This document shows, in pieces, positions 26,613-34,158 of a stretch of DNA of 61,200 bases. Under the pieces are notes generated by a model. That model had not been told where the DNA came from. It worked only from the letters and a program-made list of their open reading frames with translations, and did no database searches. Position 1 is the first letter of the stretch. Each line of letters begins with the position of its first letter. The position numbers were made by a program, and so were the translations under genes. Source of the DNA: Chloroflexota bacterium (GTDB lineage Bacteria > Chloroflexota > Ktedonobacteria > Ktedonobacterales > JADMIN01); NCBI GenBank assembly GCA_021814145.1, contig JAKAIY010000003.1, positions 1 through 61,200 on the forward strand, written 5' to 3'.

Positions 26613-27155
26613 ATGCTCGTGCTACGCAGAAAAGCCGGAGAAGCCATCGTGCTCAATGGCGCCATCACGATCTACGTGCTGGCGGTCGAAGGGGAGCGTG
26701 TCAAGCTGGGAATCAGCGCGCCACCTGAAGTGGTGATCGTCCGCTCGGAGCTCCTGGAGGGTCCGGGTGGAGTCGGTGGCCCGGTGGGTGGCCCGGCGAG
26801 CGGCCCCCTGGGCGGGCCGATGGGCGGTCCGTCGCTGCCTCCGGGCGGATCGGGGACCAGTTATCCGCGCCCACCACGGTCGCCCAGCCAGCCCGAGCGC
26901 TCCTGGCGCGAGCCTGAGCGCTCCTGGCGCGAACCGGAGCCACCCACGCGGCCGCGTCCGCCCGCGCCACCCGCGCCGTCCCGGCGTGAGCCGGATGAAG
27001 AGGGCGGCGGGCCGGGCTTCAGCGGGCTATCGCGCTATACGCCGCGCAGCCGCTACGACGCCTACAGTCCCTATGGCGGTGGTCAGGGAGACTATGACGA
27101 TTCGGCGCCTGGCGCGGGTGACGATCAGAGCCCGTTGCGCCGCCCTGGCCGGTAG
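26613..27155 (+). CDS. csrA: carbon storage regulator CsrA with a long disordered C-terminal tail
   Basis: A 180-residue protein. Residues 1-50 are a full CsrA: MLVLRRKAGEAIVLNGAITI, then VLAVEGERVKLGISAPPEV and VRSELLE, keeping the RNA-contact Arg near residue 4 and the later Arg. CsrA proteins are normally 55-75 residues; here a tail of ~130 residues follows, rich in Gly and Pro (repeated GGP), with a duplicated ERSWREPE block and a final Tyr/Arg/Asp part. No fliW or flagellar gene is nearby. It should bind GGA-containing mRNA leaders as a dimer, with the tail perhaps modifying binding. The ATG has AGGAGG 10 nt upstream. A strong terminator follows, so it is monocistronic. Confidence 0.9.
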   Translation: MLVLRRKAGEAIVLNGAITIYVLAVEGERVKLGISAPPEVVIVRSELLEGPGGVGGPVGGPASGPLGGPMGGPSLPPGGSGTSYPRPPRSPSQPERSWREPERSWREPEPPTRPRPPAPPAPSRREPDEEGGGPGFSGLSRYTPRSRYDAYSPYGGGQGDYDDSAPGAGDDQSPLRRPGR

Positions 27156-27168
27156 GGCGCGGGCCTCA

Positions 27169-27203
27169 CGCCCCTCTCCCCGCAGGGAGAGGGGCGGTTT
27201 TTT
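27169..27203 (+). terminator. intrinsic terminator of csrA
   Basis: A 12-bp stem (CGCCCCTCTCCC with GGGAGAGGGGCG), a 4-nt loop CGCA, then GG and six T at 27198-27203. It lies 14 bp after the csrA stop. Confidence 0.93.
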
Positions 27204-27425
27204 GTTGGACGTTGAGGAGAGAAACCGCTGGCTTAAGGGCGCGGAGGATGGCGTGGTGTGTGGCTGCGGCTTCCTTCGGAGGAGCAAGGCCCCAGAAGCG
27301 CTCTTCGAGCTGTTCTGGGCGCCGCTCCGGCCCAATCTTCCTGAGCTGATCGGCCAGTCACGCGGAGCGCAGCCGCGAGTGATCGCGCTCGCGCCTCCTG
27401 GCGCGGGTCACGTCCCGCTGAAACG

Positions 27426-27653
27426 TTACGCGTGCGCCGCGCGCGACTTTCGCCGCTGGAGGCGGCGCTCCCTGGGACGGTCTTGCAGGGTAGTGGAGCA
27501 TGTTCCGCAGATCGGCAACAACCGCCAGAGGCCGCGCGTCTGGGGATCGGGCTCCAGCAGACCATTGGTGGTGGTCGCGACGCAGCCGGTCATGCCGCAG
27601 TTAAGCGGTTCGGCCAGGCGTATTCTGCTCAGCTCGAAGGGCGAGCTTCCCAT
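27426..27653 (-). CDS. small protein with a zinc-knuckle-like cysteine set
   Basis: A 75-residue protein. AGGAG stands 8 nt before the ATG at 27653, which marks it as real despite its size. A core of about 35 residues has CGMTGC followed after ~25 residues by CGTC (a Cx4C...Cx2C arrangement) that could bind zinc; the last 20 residues are strongly basic (RPRERRLQRRK). I recognise no family. A role in nucleic-acid or protein binding is possible but only guessed. It follows another small gene on the same strand after 115 nt. Confidence 0.5.
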   Translation of the reverse strand: MGSSPFELSRIRLAEPLNCGMTGCVATTTNGLLEPDPQTRGLWRLLPICGTCSTTLQDRPRERRLQRRKSRAAHA

Positions 27654-27768
27654 GACTGTTTCTCCTTTCCCTTGTTCGCGACGCTCCCCGTCCGCGCCAT
27701 TTCTCACCCCCCGGGGGTCTCTTCCTGACGAAGAGCCTGCGCTCCCCAGGTGGTGAATGGCGTCTGAT

Positions 27769-28059
27769 CTAGCGTGCGCCGTCGAGCGGCTTGCCGGTCT
27801 GCTCGGCGGCATCAACGATCTCCGCGATCTCGCTTATCATCCGCGCCTCGCGATGGGCGGCCAGCTTGCGCTCCACAGCGCGCTGGGCGGCCAGCAGATC
27901 CTTGGCGGCGGCCAGGCTGGCGACGCGCACGAGCATGATGTCGCCATCGGGCAGGACGACACGGGTATGCGTTGGGAAGCGGTCCACCAGTCCACTGTTC
28001 TTCGCCTCTCGCTCCGCCTGGGCCTTGCGCCATGCGTACGTGTCACTTGTGATGCTCAT
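27769..28059 (-). CDS. small hypothetical protein
   Basis: A 96-residue protein beginning MSITSDTYAWRKAQAERE. AAGGAG lies 9 nt before the ATG at 28059. The middle is beta-like (THTRVVLPDGDIMLVRVASL), the second half a long Ala/Arg/Glu helix that may be a coiled coil (AAKDLLAAQRAVERKLAAH). I recognise no family. An AT-rich promoter lies about 110 bp upstream. It probably shares a transcript with the small cysteine protein downstream. Confidence 0.55.
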   Translation of the reverse strand: MSITSDTYAWRKAQAEREAKNSGLVDRFPTHTRVVLPDGDIMLVRVASLAAAKDLLAAQRAVERKLAAHREARMISEIAEIVDAAEQTGKPLDGAR

Positions 28060-28170
28060 GGTCGTTTTCTCCTTCTCATCCCGGAAACGGGCCGCCATTT
28101 CCAGGGCTTCTATCGCCCACGCGCCACATCTGGCGTCTCGGGGGGCTGCCGAACGGTTTTCCCCGCTCAC

Positions 28171-28200
28171 GATGATACTATAATATTCACTTATGTGGCA
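28171..28200 (-). promoter_or_regulatory. promoter for the two small minus-strand genes
   Basis: On the minus strand TTGCCA (28200-28195), an 18-bp spacer and TATCAT (28176-28171). It is in an AT-rich island (about 28170-28250) that stands out in this GC-rich DNA, with CACTT/AAGTG and ATGAA/TTCAT dyads that could be operators. Confidence 0.5.
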
Positions 28201-28292
28201 AGTGTGTATTTTAGATTAAAGTTTCCTAATGAATGAAAATTCATGTGGAAGAGCTGGCCCACCCTGACGAAAGCAGGCGCCTGGCAAACAAT

Positions 28293-28348
28293 GAGCGGCG
28301 CGTGATACACCGGAAGCCCTATACTCCCTGATGTATCACGCGCCGCTC
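28293..28348. repeat. 17-bp perfect inverted repeat downstream of the aldehyde dehydrogenase gene
   Basis: Arms GAGCGGCGCGTGATACA (28293-28309) and TGTATCACGCGCCGCTC (28332-28348) around a 22-nt loop, 35 bp after the ALDH stop. Its place suggests a transcript end for that operon, but there is no T run and the loop is long. The 324-bp gap between the ALDH gene and the small genes holds only this and the promoter above. Confidence 0.7.
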
Positions 28349-28383
28349 GCCTGTGTCTCTGGCCTGGGCGCCCGTATGACGCG

Positions 28384-29877
28384 CTAGCGCAGGCTGATCC
28401 AGGCGGTCTTGACCTGCGTATAGGCGTCGAGGACGGCGTGGCCCATCTCACGGCCATAGCCGCTCTGGCGGTAGCCGCCGAACGGCGCGGCGGCGTCAAA
28501 CTGGTTGTAGGTGTTGACCCAGATCACGCCGGATTTCAGCAGCGCTACCAGCTTGTGCGCCTTCTTGACGTCGGCTGTCCAGACGCCCGCCGCCAGGCCG
28601 TAGATGGACTGGTTGGCGCGCGCGGCCACCTCCTCGATCTCCTCGAAAGGCATCGCCACCACGACTGGCCCGAAGATTTCCTCGCGGGCGACGGTCATCT
28701 CGTCGCGCACCTGGTCGAGAATCGTCGGGCGCAGGAAGTAGCCACTGGCCAGGTCGCCGCCGAGCCGCTCACCGCCCGCGCGCGTAATGGCGCCCTCGCG
28801 CTGACCGCTCTCGATGTAGCCAGCCACGCGGTCCAGCTGCTCCTGCGAGATGATCGGCCCGACCTCGGTCGCTGGGTCCACGCCCGCGCCTACCCGCATC
28901 GCGTCAGCCGCTTTCGCCAGCTGCTCCATGGTCTGGTCGTAGATGTCGCGGTGGACAAAGAGGCGGCTGCCCGCCGTGCAGATCTGGCCGGAGTTAAAGT
29001 AGATAGCGGTCAGCGCGCCGCGCACCGCCCACTTCAGGTCGGCGTCGGGGAAGATGATGTTGGGTGATTTGCCGCCGAGCTCCAGCGTGACCTTCTTCAG
29101 GTTGCCCGCGCTGGCCATGAGCACCTTTTTGCCGACCTCGGTCGAGCCGGTGAAGGCGATCTTGTCCACATCGAGATGCTCCGCCAGCGCCGCGCCCGCC
29201 GTATGGCCGTAGCCCGGAACGATGTTCACCACGCCATCCGGGAAGCCCGCTTCGCAGATCAGCTCGCCCAGGCGCAGCGCCGTCAGCGGCGTCTGCTCGG
29301 CGGGCTTGAGGATAACGGTGTTGCCAGCGGCCAGCGCGGGCGCCAGCTTCCACGAAGCCATCTGCATCGGGAAGTTCCACGGGATGATCTGGCCAACGAC
29401 GCCCAGCGGCTCGCGCAGGGTATAGGTGAACATGTTGGGGATGGAGACCGGAACCGTCTCGCCCTCGATCTTCGTCGCCCAGCCCGCGAAATAACGGAAA
29501 TGGTCCGCCGTCAGCGGCACATCGCTGCCCTTGGAATAGCGGATCGGCTTGCCGTTGTCGAGCGTCTCCAGCATCGCCAGCTCGTCGGCGTGCTCCTCGA
29601 TCAGCTCGGCGACGCGCCAGAGCAGCCGGCCGCGCTGCGAGGGCGTCATCTTCGCCCACGGGCCGCTCTCGAAGGCCGCGCGCGCCGCCTTGACCGCGCG
29701 ATCAATGTCCTCCCTGTCGCCCTCGGCCACCCGCGCCAGGACCTCGCCTGTCGCGGGGTTGAGCGTCTCGAAGGTCTTGCCGCTGGCCGCATCCACCCAT
29801 TGGCCGCCGATGAGCATGCGCACCGGCTGCCGCTGGAGAAACGCGCTCACCACAGTCTCACTTGCGCTGGTCGTCAT
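28384..29877 (-). CDS. aldehyde dehydrogenase, probably phenylacetaldehyde dehydrogenase
   Basis: A 497-residue NAD-dependent aldehyde dehydrogenase. Visible are PWNFPMQMASWKLAPALAAG (Asn of the oxyanion hole), the cofactor motif FTGSTEVGKKV, the catalytic Glu in TLELGGKSPNI, the catalytic Cys in SGQICTAGSRLFV, and EEIFGPVV near the end. The fold and length are normal. Its place, with the TetR gene and opposite the paa genes, suggests that it oxidises phenylacetaldehyde to phenylacetate, the substrate feeding the paa route after CoA activation. That substrate is inferred from context only. The ATG has AGGAG about 12 nt upstream. Confidence 0.9.
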   Translation of the reverse strand: MTTSASETVVSAFLQRQPVRMLIGGQWVDAASGKTFETLNPATGEVLARVAEGDREDIDRAVKAARAAFESGPWAKMTPSQRGRLLWRVAELIEEHADELAMLETLDNGKPIRYSKGSDVPLTADHFRYFAGWATKIEGETVPVSIPNMFTYTLREPLGVVGQIIPWNFPMQMASWKLAPALAAGNTVILKPAEQTPLTALRLGELICEAGFPDGVVNIVPGYGHTAGAALAEHLDVDKIAFTGSTEVGKKVLMASAGNLKKVTLELGGKSPNIIFPDADLKWAVRGALTAIYFNSGQICTAGSRLFVHRDIYDQTMEQLAKAADAMRVGAGVDPATEVGPIISQEQLDRVAGYIESGQREGAITRAGGERLGGDLASGYFLRPTILDQVRDEMTVAREEIFGPVVVAMPFEEIEEVAARANQSIYGLAAGVWTADVKKAHKLVALLKSGVIWVNTYNQFDAAAPFGGYRQSGYGREMGHAVLDAYTQVKTAWISLR

Positions 29878-29973
29878 GGTTCCCCGCTCTCCTGATTAGT
29901 TCTCGATTCTCTCGCCCGCGAGAGGCGATCTCCGGGCCACCGCAAAAACCCCTCCCGCGCCCGCCGCCGCGCG

Positions 29974-30618
29974 TTATCGCGACTCGCCCGCGCGCAGGTA
30001 CGCCAGGATCGCGCGCTTGCACATCTCGCGGTAGGTCACATGGGAAGATTGCCAGTCGCGCTCCAGCAGCCACTGAATGAACATGCCGTCAATCAGCGCG
30101 CGCATCGCCGCCGCCGCGATATGCGGGTCGCGTGCGAAGAACGCCCCTTCCCGCATGCCTTGCGCGGCGATATCAGCGTACATGTCATTGACCGTATCGT
30201 GGAAGGTCGCCGCCACGGCGCTGAACGCCTCCACGCGCGCGGCCTGTCCGATCAGGTCGGTGTAGACCAGGTAGAAGCGCCGGTTGAGCTCAGGCTGCGC
30301 GAAGATCGTGTCGAGCATCACCCCGACTTTCGCCTCCGCTGTCTCGATAGGGTCAATCGCCCGGCGAATGCGCGCCGCGACCGTATCGAGCGCCCATTGC
30401 AAGGTCGCCAGCACCAGGCTCTCTTTGGTCTTGAAGTGATAGAGCAGCAGCGCCTTGCTCACCCCGGCGTCGTCCGCGACATCCTGCAGCGCGAAGCGTA
30501 TCCCGCCTTTCAGCCCCATGATCTTGTAGGCGCTGCGCAGGATTTGCAGCTGTTTCGGGGCCAGGCGCTCCGCCGGGGCGGTTGTGGCGCCCGCGCCCGC
30601 GTTACTGGAATCCGGCAT
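29974..30618 (-). CDS. TetR family regulator of the phenylacetate locus (PaaR-like)
   Basis: A 214-residue TetR-family repressor. The N-terminal helix-turn-helix spans about residues 23-70 (ILRSAYKIMGLKGG, ALQDVADDAGVSKALLLYHF, KTKESLVLATL); the C-terminal domain has the MLDTIF and ELNRRFYLVYTDL helices of ligand-binding TetR proteins. It precedes the ALDH gene by 96 nt on the same strand and is divergent from paaA. Two palindromes in the shared promoter region are good operator candidates. By analogy with PaaR of Thermus it may release DNA on binding phenylacetyl-CoA; the ligand is inference. GAGGAG lies 6 nt before the ATG at 30618. Confidence 0.85.
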   Translation of the reverse strand: MPDSSNAGAGATTAPAERLAPKQLQILRSAYKIMGLKGGIRFALQDVADDAGVSKALLLYHFKTKESLVLATLQWALDTVAARIRRAIDPIETAEAKVGVMLDTIFAQPELNRRFYLVYTDLIGQAARVEAFSAVAATFHDTVNDMYADIAAQGMREGAFFARDPHIAAAAMRALIDGMFIQWLLERDWQSSHVTYREMCKRAILAYLRAGESR

Positions 30619-30683
30619 CTCGCTCTCCTCGCCGCTGGCTCCGCTATCGCCGCGCCGCTCCGCGGCAGCCACATCATACACTA

Positions 30684-30707
30684 CTGATTGACCGCGCGGT
30701 CAGTCAG
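30684..30707. promoter_or_regulatory. palindromic operator on the TetR promoter
   Basis: A 24-bp dyad with one mismatch: core TGACCGCGCGGTCA, flanked by CTGAT and GTCAG. On the minus strand a good -10, TATGAT (30678-30673), lies next to it, with a CTGACC-like -35 inside the dyad, so a bound repressor would block the TetR-ALDH promoter. Confidence 0.7.
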
Positions 30708-30822
30708 CGGGGCTGGCGCATGGTCGCTGGGCGCCGCCTGGCGGCTGAAATCGCGGCCACATGCCAAGAAGCGCCAGGCCAGGCCGCGCGATTCCTGGGC
30801 TCTGGATCAGCCAGCCTGCCGC

Positions 30823-30852
30823 TTGACATCCGTTGACGTGATGCCATACACT
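30823..30852 (+). promoter_or_regulatory. promoter of the paa operon
   Basis: TTGACA (30823-30828), an 18-bp spacer and TACACT (30847-30852). The start point would fall at about 30859, inside the operator. Confidence 0.65.
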
Positions 30853-30858
30853 TTTGTC

Positions 30859-30880
30859 ACTGACTGTGCGGACAGTCAGT
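30859..30880. promoter_or_regulatory. palindromic operator at the paa transcription start
   Basis: Perfect 9-bp arms ACTGACTGT and ACAGTCAGT separated by 4 nt. It begins 7 nt after the -10. It shares CTGAYTG/CAGTCAG half-sites with the operator at 30684 but with 6 rather than 10 nt between them. Confidence 0.75.
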
Positions 30881-31003
30881 AAGCCCGCGCGGTGAGATTC
30901 ATCTCCGGCGTACACTGCGGGAAACCCACGAGGATGCTACCGTCCCGCGCCTGAGTCCCCGCCGGAGCGCCTGCCGGGAACACATAGTCAGGAGGCTCAC
31001 GCC

Positions 31004-31951
31004 GTGAACGCGCCGTTGTTGACTGATGCCGCCGTCCTCCAGCGCATCCAGGAACACAAGCTGATCGAGAATCTCGACCACATGAGCGCGACATATCTGG
31101 AGGGCATCAAGCGCATCCTGACCGTCTCCGCTGATACGGAGTACGTCTCCGCGCCGGCTTACATGCACGCCGCGCGCTTCGCCCCCAACATCAACTCCTT
31201 TGGCTCCGCGATCGCCATCGTGCAGGATGAGCTGGGGCATGCGCACATCGCTTACCGCCTGCTGCGCGACCTTGGCGTGGATACCGAGGAGCTGATCTAT
31301 AGCCGCGACCCGCTGAAGTGGAAGTATCCTTACGCCTTTGATGTGCCGCTGGACAGCTTCTATGAGCTGATTGTCGCTAACGCCTTCTATGACCGCGCCG
31401 GCTATACCCTGCTCGGTGACGTCTACAGTAGCACGACGTTCGGCCCCTGGAAGCGCGCGCTGACCAAGGTGGACAAGGAGGAGACCTTCCATCTGCGCCA
31501 CGGCGAGCAGTGGATGCGCAAGCTGGCCCCCGACCCCGCCGAGCACGAGCGCCTGCAAGCGGCGATTGACTGGATGTTCCTGCTGACGGTTGAGTGGTTC
31601 GGGCTGCCTGATAACCTCAAGAAGCACACCGAGCAACTGGGCTTTGGCTTTAAAGGCAAGAGTAACGACGAGCTGCGCCAGACATGGATGAGCACCGCGG
31701 CGCCGCTCTGCCAGGAGCTGGGCTTCACCATCCCCGTACACTACGACGATGGCGCCGGGAAATGGGTGATTGACTGCGCGTTCCCGGCGGCCTTCGACGC
31801 CCAGCGCAAGCGCTGGCTGCTTGAGGATGGCGCGATCAGCTGGGATGACGTCATGGTCCGCTGGAAGCGCCGGGGCCCCAAGAACGACGAGTTCGTTGAG
31901 CGCATGCAGCGCGGCCATCGTGAGCTTGCCCGGCTGATGGGAGTCGCCTGA
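31004..31951 (+). CDS. paaA: phenylacetyl-CoA 1,2-epoxidase subunit A
   Basis: A 315-residue diiron monooxygenase catalytic subunit that makes the ring epoxide of phenylacetyl-CoA. Ferritin-like helices with the iron-binding E-x-x-H pairs are visible in QDELGHAHIAYRLL and DKEETFHLRHGEQW, plus matching Glu residues in the first half. Length and order agree with PaaA. The GTG start has AGGAGG 8 nt upstream. Its stop overlaps the next ATG by one base (TGATG). It would act as a complex with PaaC (structural) and PaaB. No paaE reductase gene is in the window, so electrons must come from elsewhere. Confidence 0.93.
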   Translation: MNAPLLTDAAVLQRIQEHKLIENLDHMSATYLEGIKRILTVSADTEYVSAPAYMHAARFAPNINSFGSAIAIVQDELGHAHIAYRLLRDLGVDTEELIYSRDPLKWKYPYAFDVPLDSFYELIVANAFYDRAGYTLLGDVYSSTTFGPWKRALTKVDKEETFHLRHGEQWMRKLAPDPAEHERLQAAIDWMFLLTVEWFGLPDNLKKHTEQLGFGFKGKSNDELRQTWMSTAAPLCQELGFTIPVHYDDGAGKWVIDCAFPAAFDAQRKRWLLEDGAISWDDVMVRWKRRGPKNDEFVERMQRGHRELARLMGVA

Positions 31952-32304
31952 TGTACGCCACACCCGCTTCCGGCGCGCTTTCCAGTGGCGCCGATTACCC
32001 ACACGATCCGCTCTGGGACGCACTGCGCGACGTGCCTGACCCGGAGCTGGGCGTCTCGCTCGTGGATATGGGCATGATCGTGGAGGCGCTGCGCGAAGGC
32101 CCTCATGCGACCGTGCGCCTGACCTACACGGCGATGGGCTGCCCCGGCGCCGAGATGATCGAGAGTGATGTGCGCGAGCGGCTGCTGCGCGTGCCGGGCG
32201 TTGAGACGGTGGAGATCGAGGTGGTCTGGGATCCCGTCTGGACGACGGCGCGCCTGACCGGCGATGGTCGTGACGCGCTCTTGCTGTTGGGGGTGGCGTT
32301 ATGA
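31951..32304 (+). CDS. paaD: PaaD N-terminal part: MIP18/DUF59 metal-sulphur assembly protein
   Basis: A 117-residue protein covering only the DUF59/MIP18 half of PaaD: DVPDPELGVSLVDMGMIVE near residue 30, TYTAMGCPGAEMIESDVRE (conserved Cys), then EIEVVWDPVWTTARL. Full-length PaaD has in addition a C-terminal zinc ribbon. Here the chain ends after the first domain, and the ribbon is a separate gene at 33383. PaaD matures the iron or Fe-S part of the epoxidase system. It is coupled to paaA by a one-base overlap and to paaB by ATGA. Confidence 0.9.
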   Translation: MYATPASGALSSGADYPHDPLWDALRDVPDPELGVSLVDMGMIVEALREGPHATVRLTYTAMGCPGAEMIESDVRERLLRVPGVETVEIEVVWDPVWTTARLTGDGRDALLLLGVAL

Positions 32305-32582
32305 GCTATTTCGGTGACTCCAGCGCGCTCGATGAGTCCGCGAAAGCCCCCGAAGCTGCTGTGGAAGGGCAGGCGGCGCGGCGCCTCCATCTCATCGCTG
32401 AACGCGTCTGGATAGTGCTCGCGCGCCGGGGCTACGAGGAGCCACTGCGCCAGGTGGGCACAGTCGAGGCGGACGACGCGGAGCTGGCGCGTGTCTACGC
32501 CCGCAGCATCTACGACGAGTTCGCCTGGGTCGAGATGGTGGTTGTCCCGCGCGACGCGGCGCTCACCGTCATCGCCTCGTAA
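32301..32582 (+). CDS. paaB: phenylacetyl-CoA epoxidase subunit B
   Basis: A 93-residue protein with the PaaB pattern: ERVWIVLARRGYEEPLRQVGTVEADDAELARVYARSIYDE (split: ERVWIVLARRG, LRQVGTVEADDAELARVYA) followed by WVEMVVVPRDA. PaaB links PaaAC heterodimers and is needed for activity. An N-terminal extension of ~27 residues, rich in Ala and Glu, precedes the domain. The start overlaps the paaD stop (ATGA). The gene is 24 nt ahead of paaC. Confidence 0.88.
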   Translation: MSYFGDSSALDESAKAPEAAVEGQAARRLHLIAERVWIVLARRGYEEPLRQVGTVEADDAELARVYARSIYDEFAWVEMVVVPRDAALTVIAS

Positions 32583-32606
32583 GCGTCTCAAAAGGAGCGA
32601 CCAGCG

Positions 32607-33386
32607 ATGACCAGCAAGACCTTCTCACCCGCCGCGAAAGACGCCCTCTTCTCCCTGATCGCGCGGATGGCGGACAACAAGTACTTCCTGGGGCGCAACT
32701 ACGCTGAGTGGTGCAGCGGCGCGCCAAACCTGGAATCCGCCGTGGCCGCCGCCGCGATGGCCCAGGACGAGCTCGGCCACGCCCGCGCCCTCTATCCCTT
32801 GCTCAAGACACTCGCGCCCCTCGCCGGACCGGAGATTGAGCCGGAGACCCGCACCGAATTCCTGCGTCTGTCACTGCTTGACCAGCCGTTTGATAGCTGG
32901 GTTAGCCTCGTCGCGGCGAATTTCCTGACTGATAACGCCCTTACCGTTATCTTCGAGGCCGCCCAGACTTCCACCTATGAGCCGCTCGCGGGCCGCAGCC
33001 GCAAGGCGCTCCAGGAGGAGCAGCTGCACGCCATCCACGGAGACGCCTGGGTGCGCCAGCTCGCCCGGGATGGCGCCACGCTCCGCGAAGCGTGCGAGGC
33101 CGCCTTGCGCGCCAACTGGGATGAGACGCTCCTCTGGTTCGGCCCCACCGGCGCGCCAGACCCGCTCTCCGACGAAGGCATCCTCGACGCGGACCCCGAT
33201 TCGCTGCGCGCGCGCTTCCTGGCGAGAGTCGGGCCGCGAATTACCGCCGAGCGTCTCGATCTCCCCGTGAGCGCCGTCGGGACGGAGTTCGAGCTGACCG
33301 CCCCACTGCCGTGGGAGCGCTGGGACGGCGCCAGCTACCGTCTGCGGCCCGCCGCCGCTACGGCGAAAAAGGCGGCCCGGCGATGA
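32607..33386 (+). CDS. paaC: phenylacetyl-CoA epoxidase subunit C
   Basis: A 259-residue ferritin-like protein of PaaC type, the structural partner of PaaA. AMAQDELGHARALYPLL and LQEEQLHAIHGDAWVRQ repeat the E-x-x-H pattern, and DNKYFLGRNYAEWCSGAP near residue 22 is a PaaC N-terminal motif. AAAAGGAG lies about 9 nt before the ATG. The last bases overlap the zinc-ribbon ORF (ATGA). The tail is Ala/Lys-rich. Confidence 0.92.
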   Translation: MTSKTFSPAAKDALFSLIARMADNKYFLGRNYAEWCSGAPNLESAVAAAAMAQDELGHARALYPLLKTLAPLAGPEIEPETRTEFLRLSLLDQPFDSWVSLVAANFLTDNALTVIFEAAQTSTYEPLAGRSRKALQEEQLHAIHGDAWVRQLARDGATLREACEAALRANWDETLLWFGPTGAPDPLSDEGILDADPDSLRARFLARVGPRITAERLDLPVSAVGTEFELTAPLPWERWDGASYRLRPAAATAKKAARR

Positions 33387-33595
33387 GCGAGCGCGAGCGG
33401 ACAGACACGCCATCTGAAGGCGCTACGCCATCCGGGCGCCGCGTTGTGCTTTGCCCGTTCTGCCACTCCAGCGACACCGAGCGGCTGGCGCTCTTTGGCT
33501 CACAGCTCTCCACAGCCCAATACTACTGCCGCGCCTGCCACACCCCCTTCGAGTATGTCCGGCGGCAGGATGAGCGCGGCGACGAGTGGGGCTAG
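33383..33595 (+). CDS. paaD: PaaD C-terminal zinc ribbon encoded separately
   Basis: A 70-residue protein. LCPFCHSSDTERLALFGSQ and then YYCRACHTPFEYV match the C-terminal ribbon of PaaD (C-P-x-C ... FGS ... C-x-x-C-x-x-P-F-x-x-F) with its four Cys. An N-terminal ~22 residues are charged and disordered. The ATG overlaps the paaC stop, so it is the last gene of the operon. With the MIP18 gene at 31951 it should rebuild PaaD as two chains. This split is read directly from the frames. Confidence 0.9.
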   Translation: MSERERTDTPSEGATPSGRRVVLCPFCHSSDTERLALFGSQLSTAQYYCRACHTPFEYVRRQDERGDEWG

Positions 33596-33644
33596 CGCGC
33601 CGGCGGACTTCGTAGCGGAACTCGCCGCGGGCTCGCCAGGCGCC

Positions 33645-34142
33645 CTATGGCAGGGGGATGAGCTCTGCCGTGGGCCGGCCATCGGTGATGGTGAGCAGCG
33701 CGATCGTGCAAGCGGGCTGCCTGCGCCGGTCGGTGGCGCTGCCTGGATTGAGCAGCAGCAGGCCGTCGCGGTCTTCGATGAACGGAATGTGGCTGTGGCC
33801 ATAGATGACCACGCGGGCGTCGGGGAACTCGCGGCGAGCGGCGGCGCGGCGCGTGGCGCGGTCGCCAAGGATGTGGACCATGCCGATGAGGCAGCCGCCA
33901 ACGGTGATCTGGCGCTTGATGGGCAGCGCGCTGATGATCCCGGCGTCCTCGTTGTTGCCCTGGACGGCCTCGACGGGGGCGTAGGCTTCGAGTTGGTCGA
34001 GCGCGGCGCGCGTGGAGAGGTCGCCAGCGTGCAGGATCAGCTCGACATCCTCGAAGTGGCGCAGGGCGGCGTCGGGGATGCGCGCTGCCCTGCGTGGCAG
34101 GTGGGTATCGGCGATGACGCCTATGCGATGGATGTCGGGCAT
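33645..34142 (-). CDS. YfcE/MJ0936-type metallophosphoesterase
   Basis: A 165-residue calcineurin-like phosphodiesterase. The metal site is ordered as in the family: GVIADTH (usually SDTH), LHAGDL, QGNNED, VHILGD, YGHSHIPF and NPGSATDRR. It should hydrolyse phosphodiesters with two metal ions in the cytoplasm; the natural substrate of the family is not settled. The ATG lies 16 nt after the stop of the DUF5654 gene, with no good ribosome site, so coupling is likely. Confidence 0.9.
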   Translation of the reverse strand: MPDIHRIGVIADTHLPRRAARIPDAALRHFEDVELILHAGDLSTRAALDQLEAYAPVEAVQGNNEDAGIISALPIKRQITVGGCLIGMVHILGDRATRRAAARREFPDARVVIYGHSHIPFIEDRDGLLLLNPGSATDRRRQPACTIALLTITDGRPTAELIPLP

Positions 34143-34158
34143 GGGCCGAGCGGGGCCG

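Noticed and set aside
28293..28348. Insertion-sequence end or MITE
   Set aside because: No target-site duplication or transposase is visible, and only one copy occurs in the window.
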